Below are positions 11,196 through 21,325 of a DNA stretch of 64,000 bases, piece after piece; the stretch's first letter is position 1; every line of letters begins with the position of its first letter. Both the position numbers and the translations under genes were made by a program. The notes under the pieces were generated by a model. It had not been told where the DNA came from, ran no database searches, and was given only the letters and a program-made list of their open reading frames with translations. The stretch comes from Gnetum montanum (lineage: Eukaryota; Streptophyta; Gnetopsida; Gnetales; Gnetaceae), in NCBI GenBank assembly GCA_015680685.1, contig MNCI01006542.1:165632-229631 (forward strand), written 5' to 3'.

Positions 11196-12186
11196 AGTTT
11201 TTTTTTACAACATCGTTATTCCTTTTTCCATTTTGTGTGTGTGTGTGATCCACCTTGTAAGTTTGTCACCAAATAAGTGTTCGGAATGATGGTATGAACT
11301 ATTTTCATATTGATTGCTAATGTTTGGTTTTTACCTTTAAGTCACAATGTTGATACTAAGGTATGTTTCTTTTGATATGGCAGGCAATGAGACCACTTCA
11401 TCCATCCATCCACCAGTTTCTATGGTCTCTCTCGGCTTGGAAATGTATAGTCCCCTTCTAATAAGAACTTAAACGAATCAGTGACTGGGTATTTCTCAAA
11501 CTAAGGAAGGACTCAAGGATTGCAAAGGGTGTGACTTCAAGGGAACTTGATGCTTTTGTGTTGGCCATTCTCTTGGGTGCTTGGATGTTTTCTTCTTGAT
11601 TTTTCTTGCCGTTTTGATGTTACCCAACTATTGGAAGCTGAGACAATTAAAATAAGAAGTCTTTGCATGGTGTGGTTCTCATGCATAAAAACACAAAACA
11701 CAAAAAAAAAAGAAAAAAAAGTGAGAATTCAAAGCACACCCATTAGACAAAATAAACTTGGCCTACAAGCACTGGTTATGGAACCAAAAGTTTTCCCTCT
11801 AACTAAGGCCTTTCTCGCTTCCCATTCTCTTCTTTGTTTCATCGGAATGGTGGTGACTCTTGGGGAAAGCATTCTTGTTATCCAAGTGGATAGTTTAGCT
11901 GAATGCATTAATGTGAAGTCACTAGATGTGGTTGGTTTGAGGCCGAAGTTGGAATGAGAGTTACCAAGTCACATTAATCATGAAGCACACAAGGGGCTTT
12001 ACACCACCTTGTTCTTGGGATTTCATTCCATTTTCTTCTCTCCCTCCTCTCCATTATCCACCTCATTGTTGGTTGTATCATTAGTGTATATATTTTGGTT
12101 GATGCATTGTTTTTTCTTGGTAAATTCTTGTGGTTAAGACTTTAACTCTTGTTCCAAATAACATTCCTGGAGCCTACAGACTCTTT

Positions 12187-12249
12187 GAATGTGGGTTTGT
12201 CAGGGCATTAAGGGCATGAGCCTGCTTTGGGGAGGACCCACTAACATTC
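12187..12249 (+). other. Conserved spacer hairpin (B copy)
   Basis: The loop contains CCTGCTTTGGGGAGGACCCAC, nearly identical to the loops at 33176-33232 (minus) and 39172-39230. The arms are GAATGT (12187) with ACATTC (12244), and GTGGGT (12191) with ACCCAC (12236). The arm sequences differ completely from the other two copies while pairing is kept. Confidence 0.55.
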
Positions 12250-12398
12250 CTATTTGGAGCATCCATTAACTTCTTTCCCTTAACATTTTGCAATCGATTT
12301 TATTTGGTTCATTTCCATCTTGACATCCATTTCACTAATTTTTTCAGTTGTCCTTTTTTATCTATCTTTCTTCTTCCTTTTCTTTTTCCATTCTAACG

Positions 12399-12505
12399 CT
12401 ACCGAAGATTCGCGATTAGTCATGGGGGTATGGGGCTCGACTTTTTTGATTTTCTCCTAGCCCCAAAATTTTTGATTTTCTTCCTAACCCCTACACCTTC
12501 GGTAG
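12399..12505 (+). other. Long imperfect stem-loop downstream of the conserved hairpin
   Basis: The outer arms CTACCGAAG (12399-12407) and CTTCGGTAG (12497-12505) are perfect 9-bp complements. Inside, GGGGCT (12432-12437) pairs with AGCCCC (12459-12464). A 28-bp direct repeat (TTTTTGATTTTC plus CCTA(G/A)CCCC) lies in the loop. I do not see an equivalent in C or D. Confidence 0.5.
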
Positions 12506-12970
12506 TCATCATTAATATATCCCTAGATCTGTATTAGCCATACCACAACCTAGCCAATGAACCTACACCAAAGCAAGGTATCAATTACGTGATGATTCAC
12601 TTACCCTTGCTAATATAAAATTGTGTTGTGTGTGTAGATGGCGATCATACAAACAACAAATAGGATCTAGAGCAAACACTTGGGATGGAGCAGCGCTAAA
12701 GCAGCTATGCAAGGAGCAAGCTCGATGGCGCGCTTATGGATGGACAACAAAGGCGCAATCTTGGCATTAGCAGCAACAACACTTCTTTCTCTCTCTCTTT
12801 CTTAGCTGCCAAATGAGGCCTAATGTCATTGTAATAAGGTGTTCACCCTTGTTGTCATGAACACCATTTTTGTCAAGTCTTGTAATGATGATCCGTTCAC
12901 ATGTCATCCCATTAGTTCCATTCCCCTCAATAATTCCATACCTTCCCGATATTATTGTAAGAAACTCGAG

Positions 12971-13923
12971 GATGAGTTTTCATTCAGTCATGAGGGTATG
13001 ATGAGATGCGATATGTAAAAGCTGCGATATCGTGGCCACCGTGATATTGCATCCCATGCAATATCGCGTACATGATATCGCTTCGTCCCCTATGATGTCG
13101 CGTACGCGATATCATGGTCCACCACCAAATCTTTAAATAAGAGGAAGAACTCCCCTTATTTCTCATCCTAGGCTTAAAGTAGGGAAACTCTGGCAGATTG
13201 ATCACTCCAAAGATAGAATATTTTCCATGTGCCCGCAGTAGGAGTCCCCAAGTGAATGGATCTTTATTCAAGCAGCTTTGTACCTGAACGCAAGTTGTGT
13301 ATGGAAATAAAGACGAGCTTTGTGGATAAACCTTGCAGTGCATGGAATAGGATTTATTACGTGTTATTTCTTACATGTTATTTCCTACCTCTTATTTATT
13401 ACCCTGTAGTAGTGCAGCATGAGTACGACTTGATTACGAGCATTTACGGATGTGTACAGCTAATCAAGGAATCAACTGCTCATCATGATTAGATTCTCTC
13501 ACCCTTTCCTTCTAGTTAAGTGCCTCAGTACGACCACTTCTAGCACGTGCGTTACGCGTGGTGATCCCAATAACGATTAGCGTTTGGTAGCCACGGTTGC
13601 ATAGTTCAGGGTGTGCACGGTAAGTGGGAATGGATGCTAACGCTAGTTAATTTAGACTTAGGTCATTAGTTAGAGTTAGCTAGTTTTTCAACCCTTCACC
13701 TCAACATCCTAGGAGAAAAACATTAAAAACTATAAAAATCATATACCTCGGACTTACTTAACCATACACCATGAAAACCACAAGTAAGTCTAGGAAGACA
13801 ACGAATGATTAACCCCAAGTGTTCCATGGGGCGTGTAGGCATTTAGTCTACGAAGTTTGACTAGATCGCATGTGCTACGCTTGTTTCGTATGGTTGAGTG
13901 TAGGGGTACCTCGCCACTCATCA
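12971..13923 (+). repeat. Polypurine tract and 3' LTR (925 bp) of the younger B subfamily
   Basis: The 3' end signature GATGAGTTTTCATTCAGTC and purine tract TGAGGGTA (12971-12998) lead into an LTR from TGATGAGATG at 12999 to CCACTCATCA at 13923. U3 carries CpG-rich near-palindromes, for example GATGTCGCGTACGCGATATC at 13094-13113, then a TATA-like TTTAAATAAG (13132). It is the same subfamily as the solo LTR at 28112-29023 (long near-identical runs, such as the CGATTAGCGTTTGGTAGCCA region at about 13577). Retained CpG suggests a recent insertion. Confidence 0.8.
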
Positions 13924-14225
13924 ACTGTTCTCTAATACTACGGAATAAAACTACAAGAGTTTGGCTACTCTACTGACCAAAGAACGCCAATACATAGTGG
14001 GACCACACATATTTATAGGCAGAAATGGACACTGTATCGACAGGGCCCTATCAATGCATCATTTATGTCGACGAGGCTATGTTGAAGGGGCCTCGTCATT
14101 GCATCATTCACATTGACAAGGCCACATTGATGTAGTAGCTTCAAAGTAGTTGCATTGAAGTGGCTGCATCAAAGCAGATGCATCAAAGAGGCTGCATTGA
14201 TCCAACCAATTGATGCTTCATCATG
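13924..14225 (-). repeat. Truncated LTR fragment of the A subfamily
   Basis: In sense orientation (from 14225 down) it begins TGATGAAGC and carries the inverted CATTGA/TCGACA motif arrays and a TATAAATATG-like box (about 14010) seen at the start of the LTRs at 4085 and 19123. It stops abruptly at 13923 where the LTR of the opposite orientation ends, so only the U3 side survives. The missing part was not found. Confidence 0.6.
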
Positions 14226-14497
14226 AAGCCTTGTAAAAAAACGTTTTTTGTCTTCTATAAATACATAACTAAGCATTTCCATTTCCATAAAACATAATGA
14301 TCATCTTCAACATCTCCTAATCCATATATTTTACAGGAGCATACTTATAAAAAATGCCAAAAAATTTCAAATCACCATAATTAATACATCTAAAAAAACT
14401 TAAAAGGCAATAGCATGTCATCGATGTGCATGATCATTGCTCTTTCATGCCATTGCTACAACAGCCTTAACACACACAACTATAGTAAGTTATAACA

Positions 14498-15271
14498 TTG
14501 TTGAAAAGGCACGTTTCAAATAAAAATGACCAAGAAAGAAAAAATGTATCAACATCTACTTGCACAAAAAGATGTGGAATAGGGAACAACACTAAAAAGG
14601 TAGAGTTTGTTGCCTTTTCTGCATTTGAATTCCAAAAGTATTTATTTTCATCTATTCCTATTCATTTAAGGAATCAAATTGCTAGAGCAAGAATGAGCTC
14701 CCATCATCTTGTTATTGAGATAGGTCATTGGATCAATTTACCAAGAGAGGAGTGTATTTGCAGATTGTGCAAATAAAGCATAGAAAATGAACATAGTTTT
14801 TTAATATTGCCTATCTTTGGCTCACATTGCATTGAAGTATACTATTAATTATAATGTGTTGATTGCTTTCTTTAAAATTGACCCTATCTACTTGGGTCTT
14901 AACATCAATGATGTTTTTAACTTTCTTCAAAAATATTTTGAAGCTTTGTAACCATCTAGCAAAGCCTCTAGACATAATAAAAATTTCTAGATTCAATTTC
15001 CAAAACCATATTACTTTAAAAAGCATCTCTTCAACAAGTTAAATGCACCTACCATCATTGCTAGTCATTTCTCCAAATAGATAAAGGATCCTTATTTAAG
15101 GTGGGTTTTGAGAGCATTTGTGCATGTGTCAAAGTTTAATTTCTTTAGAGTGGCTAAGCCTAGGTTCAAACCTAAATTTTACAATTTTACCATCATTCCA
15201 TATAATTGTCCTCATTTATATAAATAAATAATATACATTTTTCAAAAAAAAAAAAAAACAAAAAAAAAAAA
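14498..15271 (+). mobile_element. LINE (non-LTR retrotransposon) 3' end with poly(A) tail
   Basis: The frame at 14498-14776 contains IARARMSSHHLVIEIGHW and then PREECICRLCK, resembling the Cys-His segment near the C-terminus of LINE ORF2 proteins, where a conserved Arg-x-Ser-x-His run precedes a CxxC and a downstream His. The continuation after the TAA at 14774 reads ENEHSFLILPIF, again family-like. The element ends in an A-rich tract at 15244-15271. No upstream RT was found, so this is a 5'-truncated copy, as is usual for LINEs. The assignment to a particular clade is not possible. Confidence 0.5.
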
Positions 15272-15369
15272 TCTACCACTTCACACACAAGCATCATAGC
15301 ATCACTCCAAATAGTAATTCCCATTTATCCAAATGAAAACAAAAGACTACTGAACCCTCCATAACCTAT

Positions 15370-15850
15370 CAAATGATTACTTCTGAAAACTACAGCATTG
15401 CGTCCTTCCTAAACATTTCTTCGAACACTTGCTGTATTTGGGTTAGGTGCTATGCAGCTTTTTCACCCTCTTTTTTGACAACCGACAATCGCAAACACAA
15501 GATACCAAACTACAACTCAGGCCAAAGCGCATGGCTAACATGCTTGAAGGTAAAATCCATAAACTCGTCAACGGCATATCCTCAGAAGTATGTATCAAAT
15601 TATCCGCCTGCGGCCGTCGGCAAAACTTTCCTACTCATTTTCACGTTTGGCAAACCACTAACGATTTCACAGGACCTCTAAATTTAAACACGTAATAAAC
15701 AGGCAGAATCGTTTCTGCGCCTAGCCTCCGTTGCGCTATTTGGTGTTTGGGAATTGGGATTATTTTATAAATGTCTGATTATTTGGCTTGTGCAGTAAGG
15801 ATCGGTATTGGGTCGCGTTTGTTGTTTTATTCCATCTCAAGAATATCCGG
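15370..15850. other. GC- and CpG-richer island with short open frames
   Basis: Composition changes visibly from the AT-rich flanks (for example TCCGCCTGCGGCCGTCGGC at about 15603). Two overlapping plus frames (15373-15681 and 15447-15695) and fragmentary minus frames exist, but I recognise no domain and cannot choose a coding strand. It could be a captured gene fragment or an exon remnant. Confidence 0.4.
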
Positions 15851-17400
15851 AATATCCGAAACAACCTATTTTTTGATTATCCTTGCTGGTAGGATAAAAA
15901 ATTTAGTGACTCATGCCACGTTTCAGCAATTTTACCTTGTATGAGAAATTTAATGTAATTTTTAAATAAACTTAAAAGAATCCATTTGCAGGATTTATTT
16001 TTATTTTCATTCAAAATGTAATATCTGTCCAATAAATTCTACAAGTCTTAGGACTCAATAAAGCTTCAGTTTTAGTTTTAGTTTCAGCTTCAGCTCCATT
16101 AATATGTTTGGGTTATGCATGCTATCTACCTTTGTGTGTTGCTATAACAAATAAAGCTTTACTTCTACCTCTATGCTTGACCTGCTCTACTGCTTTACTT
16201 GGAGCATACATTAAGTGTTTTTAATGTACTCTACTGAATTGCTAATGCAGCACAACAAAGCACAGCATCTACAAACATTGTTTGCAATCATGGTACTTTT
16301 TCCACTATTTTCTTTACATTTAAACTATTTATTCTGTTTATTTCAAGCTTAGTATTTAAGCTCCACATTTCCTCAATTTTTTTTATTGTTATTGTACTTT
16401 TCTTTTATGCACTAATGTTTCTTTGTAAAAGTGCTCTTCTTGGCTTATTTTCCTTTTAGAGAAGCCCACTGGAAGAGTATAACAATCATTATTTATTTTA
16501 ATTTTTAAATTACCTTAGAAATGATGAATTAAAGTTTGCCATGTACCCTTAATTTTTGTCAATCTTTGCTTTTTTCCTTTTTTCAGCCACTAGAGTACCG
16601 GACTTGCCATCTTCACAGCCCATTGGTTTGGTCTGAATAAAGGCTTTAAAACCATGATGGCCTTTTGGTAATTTTGAAGGTAAATTACTTGAAACTTGAG
16701 AGATGCTTGTATTTTAAGTTTCATGGAGTACATGGTGAAGTTTTGGAAAGCTCACTACAAATTTTGTTCGTATTAATAAAACTATTATTTGGAATGAGGT
16801 AAAGTGCCTGTCTCTCAATTAATAAGAATTAGGTCTAAATCTAGGCACAATTACTCAAATAGTATTTAAGTTACCTTAAACCTTACAATAAACCCTATAA
16901 AATGAAATGCATACAGTCTCCAATTTTAATTTTAAATCATCAATGTATAACATCTACATGTCTTTAGGATCTATTAAACAGAAAAATATAATACATTTCA
17001 TGAAAGAAAGCTGCTAATGCAGAAATCAATTCAAGGGATGATTCATGGAATACAAGTTCTAAAAAACATTTATGAAAATTTCCTTAAGAAACTTTTACTG
17101 GTTATCAAAATTAACATAATTTAGGAGTAACTTTAAGTTTAAGGATAGTAAAATGCTAAAAATAATTTCTCTGAAAGCCATGTACTCAGAGTTTCAGAAT
17201 GCTTGCATTTACAGCAATGCAAAGGTGGGGTCAGGTAGGGCCATCTACAGCTACCAGTAACTGACTTTATTCTTATCTACAAGACCTCATTCACCTTTTG
17301 TTGTTTCATAAAGCTACGGCAAAAGGTAAGGCTATTAGCTAGGTCATCTGCAACATCAGAAGTTGCAGTGAAATTCACGGCCAATATCTTAACGCAAAAG
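15851..17400. other. AT-rich stretch with no recognisable gene
   Basis: No protein motif, LTR border or RNA gene seen. It ends against the possible promoter region of the 17555 frame. Confidence 0.45.
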
Positions 17401-17470
17401 CAAAGCACAGTTCTTTTCACTGCAGCCCAACCGTGTGGATATTAGGCATGCTTAGTCCCTATGCTGCGGC

Positions 17471-17785
17471 TATAAAAGCTCACATCCATGAAGAGCAACG
17501 CAGGCAACAGCAACGGGAGTTAAATTCCACTACAAGAAGAAGCAGAAACGAAAGATGGCAGCAAGGATAGAAGTGCTGCTGGAGTGCCGTTCTCCCTTTG
17601 GCACTTGGGCTCAGTGGATTCAGCGCCATCAATGGCAATCCTCACTCTCACTCAGGGATGACACTAAGAAGTTATACAACTGTCACAATGCGGCAAGAGA
17701 GGAGAGCATCTGCATTGTTGATGAAAGAGAGGCAGCAACAGATAATAAACTGTTCTATTTGGCTATTTTCAGAGCTATTCTTTAA
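17471..17785 (+). CDS. Weak candidate small gene with TATA box (unknown product)
   Basis: A TATAAAAG box at 17471-17478 is followed by a purine/CA-rich leader and an ATG at 17555 opening a 76-codon frame (start MAARIEVLLECRSPFG, stop TAA at 17783). A second frame from 17598 overlaps it for 77 codons, so the coding frame is not settled. Composition and CpG content are higher than in the flanking elements. I recognise neither product. The end of the frame enters a ~490-bp sequence repeated at 45981-46465, so it could equally be a non-coding repeat. TATA spacing (~30 bp to a plausible start near 17500) supports transcription but is not proof. Confidence 0.25.
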
Positions 17786-18240
17786 CCCGTTGCTAATATG
17801 CTGGAGCAGTGTGAGAAGTAGTGATCTGTAACTGTTACCAATTCGTTGGGAAGAGTAGCTGAAGAAAAAGTTATATCTTTTACACCTTAACTTCTATTGC
17901 TGTATTCAGTATGAGCTTCAGGTGAGCATTAAAAGTTTAGCAAAGGAGGAAGAAATCTGTCATTTCATTTTGGCGCTAACAGTTCATCCCTGCAGAAATA
18001 GCAAACTTTGCTTATATTACAGATAATAGCTCTGTAAGCTTTAATAAATAATCCTTATTTTCATTAATGGTTTTCAACTTGCTTCCATAAATAATCCTTA
18101 TTTTCATTAATGGTTTTCAACTTGCTTCCATACAGTAGACACTCTAGCTTTTTCATATAAACTTGTAATTCTTCCTTTTTTGCAAAGGTGGTGTGCCCTT
18201 TTTCTGATGTAGTCATATAGATCCAAAACCTCATTCTAAA
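17745..18240 (+). repeat. Dispersed direct repeat R, copy 1
   Basis: About 490 bp align with 45981-46465 in the same orientation. Shared phrases include TTTTCAGAGYTATTCTTTAA, GCTAATATGCTGGA/ACTAATATGCTGGA, TGAGCATTAAAAG and CCTTTTTCTGATGTA. Copy 1 is the more complete on its left side. The two copies flank the nested copia/gypsy complex. The nature of R is unknown. Confidence 0.7.
18046..18131 (+). repeat. Exact 43-bp tandem duplication
   Basis: The 43 bp starting AAATAATCCTTATTTTCATT occur twice head to tail with no difference I can see, inside repeat R copy 1. Copy 2 of R has a single diverged unit, so this is a recent local event. Confidence 0.9.
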
Positions 18241-18369
18241 TTGGTTCTAGCTTTCCTTTCACTTGGGCTGACATTTTAATGAGTTCTTTAAAGGAAATTG
18301 AAAGCTTCTAATTCTCATGGCTTTCCCTTTTCCCCTTTTTTTAGTAAGCTTACTTCTGTTTGTAGTAAG

Positions 18370-18930
18370 AGGAGTTGATGTGTTAGAGCTATTCCGGAAA
18401 AACTTTGTAGAACCAAAACCAGGTTCTAAAGATTGGTTCTACGAGGTGATGTGGTAGAGCATCTAGTAGAACAAGAAATTGGTTCTGAAGCTTTTCAAAA
18501 AAAGACAAGCATTTCATTCGAGCTTGGGCATAAACAAAATGTTGACATGGTAGAGCCAATAAAAGAAGCCCTTTATAGAAGAAAAAAAAAGAATGCTATA
18601 CAAGCTAGTTCTATTTAGCACTTTTTACTTTAGCTAACATGGTAGAGTTGATTGAACATGTCCTTCATAAAACAAAAAGAATAACTCTATAAGCTAGTTC
18701 TATTTAGCACTTTTTGTCTAAATTAACATGGTACAACTATTTCTCATTCCTTCCTAGAAACAAAAAAATGGTTCTACAAGCTGGTTTTATATGCCAAGTT
18801 AGAATAAAATTCTTTAAGTGCACATGATGCTAAGCTGGTAAAATCAATTTGGTCAAGCTACACAGAACCAAAAAAAATCATTCTACAAACCATCTCTATG
18901 TACTGAGGTGGCATATCAAACACTTCCTTA
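18370..18930 (+). repeat. Degenerate ~90-100 bp tandem repeat, 5 to 6 units
   Basis: The phrase GTGGTAGAGC or ACATGGTAGAG recurs near 18450, 18547, 18638, 18727, 18834 (diverged) and 18910, mostly 76-107 bp apart. Between them come GGTTCTACAAGCTGGTTCTA-like and TATTTAGCACTTTTT-like phrases in the same order. The 61-codon frame at 18433 is a by-product. It may be a tandem portion of a copia LTR (see 19018) or a short satellite. Confidence 0.65.
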
Positions 18931-19017
18931 TAAAGGATAAGGAAAGAGCCTATATCTGTGTAAAATGGAAGCTCCATTGTAAAGCCAAACCTACATCCAA
19001 GTTTAAAACATGTAACA

Positions 19018-19030
19018 ATCTCCCCCTTTG
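19018..19030 (-). other. Polypurine-tract-like site, possible 3' border of copia E
   Basis: The minus strand reads CAAAGGGGGAGAT then TGTTACATG. This is the usual form of a SIRE/copia polypurine tract followed by an LTR starting TGTT, in the right strand and position to be the 3' border of element E. However, the sequence beyond it (18370-19017) does not match E's 5' LTR at 45428-45980, so the pairing is unproven. Confidence 0.4.
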
Positions 19031-19122
19031 AGATTGGGTGAACTCATAAACACAAATCATAAAGAGCCAACTATAAAAGAAAAAGATCTTCCAAAAAATA
19101 TCAAGATTAGCAATACCATAGT

Positions 19123-20014
19123 TGATGAAGTGTTTAGTTGATGTGTCGACTGGGCGACGTTAACGAAGCCTCGTTGACGCGGCCATAGTGACGTCACCCC
19201 ATCAACACATCCATTCATGCATTAATGTGACCTCATTAACGCAAATTCTATCTTTCATTATAAATATGTGTGCATTTGTAGCATTTATGGCATCTTTTGA
19301 GCTAGTTGTAGCAAAGCTCTTGTAGTTTGTTTCTGTGAAAGTTAGAATATTTCTTAAGTGCCCGCAGCAAGAGTGAGAAGGGTGTATGACTTTTTATTCA
19401 AGCGCTAATGTACCTGAGCCCATTGGCATGACTAGTAATAAAGAAGAGCTTTTTGAACATTTCTTTTAGCATTTGGATTTAACTACTTAAGCATTAAAAC
19501 ATTTAAATATTTTAATGTTTTAATCATTCTAAAAGCCTTGATTATTATTTTTTTTATGGTTATAGCTCTTTTCATAGTTTATAAGAACCATAGGCATGAC
19601 CATCTCAAACATATACACTTGGCAACTCGGTGATGCTTAGCATATGGTAACCCAGTAGTGGTTAAGACATGCTCAGGATGTGCACAGAAGATGGGACTAG
19701 TTGTTTATGCTAGGGATAGTTAAGCAACAAAGTAGAGCCATTGTAAAATTATATAGCTTTTCGTTTCCTACACTAAAAGAATTAGACATTAAAGAGAAAA
19801 AGAAAATTGATAAAAATCATTTGCCTCAATCTCACTCAACTATCACTTAAAAATATCACAAGTGAGGTTGGGAAGACAATGGTTGTTCTAACTAAGGTTT
19901 TGCTTGCTAGAATTCCATGTATGTAAGTGCTTGTAGTCTACAGAATTCGATCAAGTCGTGCGTGCATGCTCATGATTCGTATGGTTGGACGTAGGGGTAT
20001 CTTACCGCTCATCA
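19123..20014 (+). repeat. Solo LTR of the gypsy family (892 bp)
   Basis: It runs from TGATGAAGTG to TTACCGCTCATCA with no primer site or polypurine tract at either end. It is flanked by ATAGT (19118-19122) and ACAGT (20015-20019), a 5-bp target duplication with one transition. A TATA-like TATAAATA is at 19259-19266. U3 carries GTTAACG/CGTTGACG repeats like those of element A. It lies in the 3' non-coding side of copia E. Confidence 0.85.
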
Positions 20015-20019
20015 ACAGT

Positions 20020-21325
20020 GATAAAACTCAACTCAACATATAGATTATAATCAAAGAAATTAGCAGGCTCTTAATAACAAACATTAAGTTAAGTAAGAGA
20101 ATTATATAACCAGTTAAAAATGAGCACATAATCATAATAAAATAGCTCAAAACAATCAAGCTCATAACCTAATCAATCAATTAGGCATCACATCTACCTA
20201 ATCATACATACATAGATCATCTTTAATAAAAAAGTCAAAAATACAACCTCTCTAGTAGATAAAAAATATTTAATTAGGCAAAAGACAAGGTTAGAAATGT
20301 AATAAGGTTATACAAAGAAAGAAACCAAAAGGAAATATAGTCAATCAAGAATACTAGTACTTTAGTTAGTACATATCATAAAAAAAAGAAGAATCACCTT
20401 CATGTTTTCTAATGAAATAGCTCATATACATAATTACACCATACATTTTCTAACAAAACAACACATTCACAATCATATCATCATACATCAATTCTCTCTC
20501 TTTTTGTCAAAAACAAGTGAAAAGAAAATTCCCCTATCATTATGCAAATTAAGATTAAAACACAAAGATAAACATAGGTAATAAAAATAAATAAGAGATG
20601 CACATAAGAGCTTAACTAAAAAACATGCTGATCTTATTGATTAGTGATCTATCAAGCTCAAGATAGAGATATAATAATGAGAGAACAACTAGTCATACCA
20701 AGCAAAATAAATATAAAAAGCATAGAATGAATCAGAGAACCAAGAAATAACTTAGAAAGTATCATAGTTATGGATATTCATAAGAGATTTTGGATGAATC
20801 AAGAGGATTTTAGAGAGCTTGGAGAAGAGTTGAGGAGTAGAGGTGAAGAGGGATCAAGCATTGGTGAACTTCCAATCTAGAATAGAGTATGAAAGAAATT
20901 GAGAAGAGTGGTAGGTCCAAGAAAAATTCATTAAGGAGGTGGAAAGGATTATTATACAAAAACAAAAAGAATTTCTAGAGCATGAGTAATAGATACTTTT
21001 GGCATCTTGAACTCCTAAAGAAAGGAAAGAATGTATAAAGCAAGATATTGAGATTCTATACTTTACCCATGATCTCATAGAGATGTTACATCCACCATGC
21101 TTGGAGCCAAAACCAAGCTCATATTTTGGTCATGATCCCTATGAGGGAATGCATGAGTCCATGGGATATGACTTTGAGAATTCAGTAGGCTTAGCATGGG
21201 TACTTGGTTCTTCTGTTTCATCTTCAAAGTATCCTACTTTCATAAAATATAAGCTTTCCTACTTCCTCTACAATAAAGATCATTAGCTTATAAATTCCTA
21301 AACTAATACTAGGAGTTTTAGAAGC
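20020..21325 (-). other. 3' non-coding region of copia E
   Basis: About 1.3 kb downstream (minus sense) of the RNase H stop. SIRE-type elements can carry an envelope-like frame here, but I see only short frames (for example 20854-21078, with hydrophobic stretches) and no motif. Confidence 0.4.

Noticed and set aside
11547-11957. 136-codon plus frame as a gene
   Set aside because: It lies in the spacer between protease and hairpin, where C and D have homologous non-coding sequence with no such frame, and it contains a poly-A/Lys run.
7410-13923. Pairing the LTRs at 7410 and 12999 as the two ends of one element
   Set aside because: Same family and orientation, but their U3 regions do not align and an assembly gap lies between, so I kept them as separate blocks.
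14225-14500. An insertion site joining the truncated LTR at 13924 to its missing half
   Set aside because: I could not find the other half of that LTR on the far side of any element, so no nesting claim is made.
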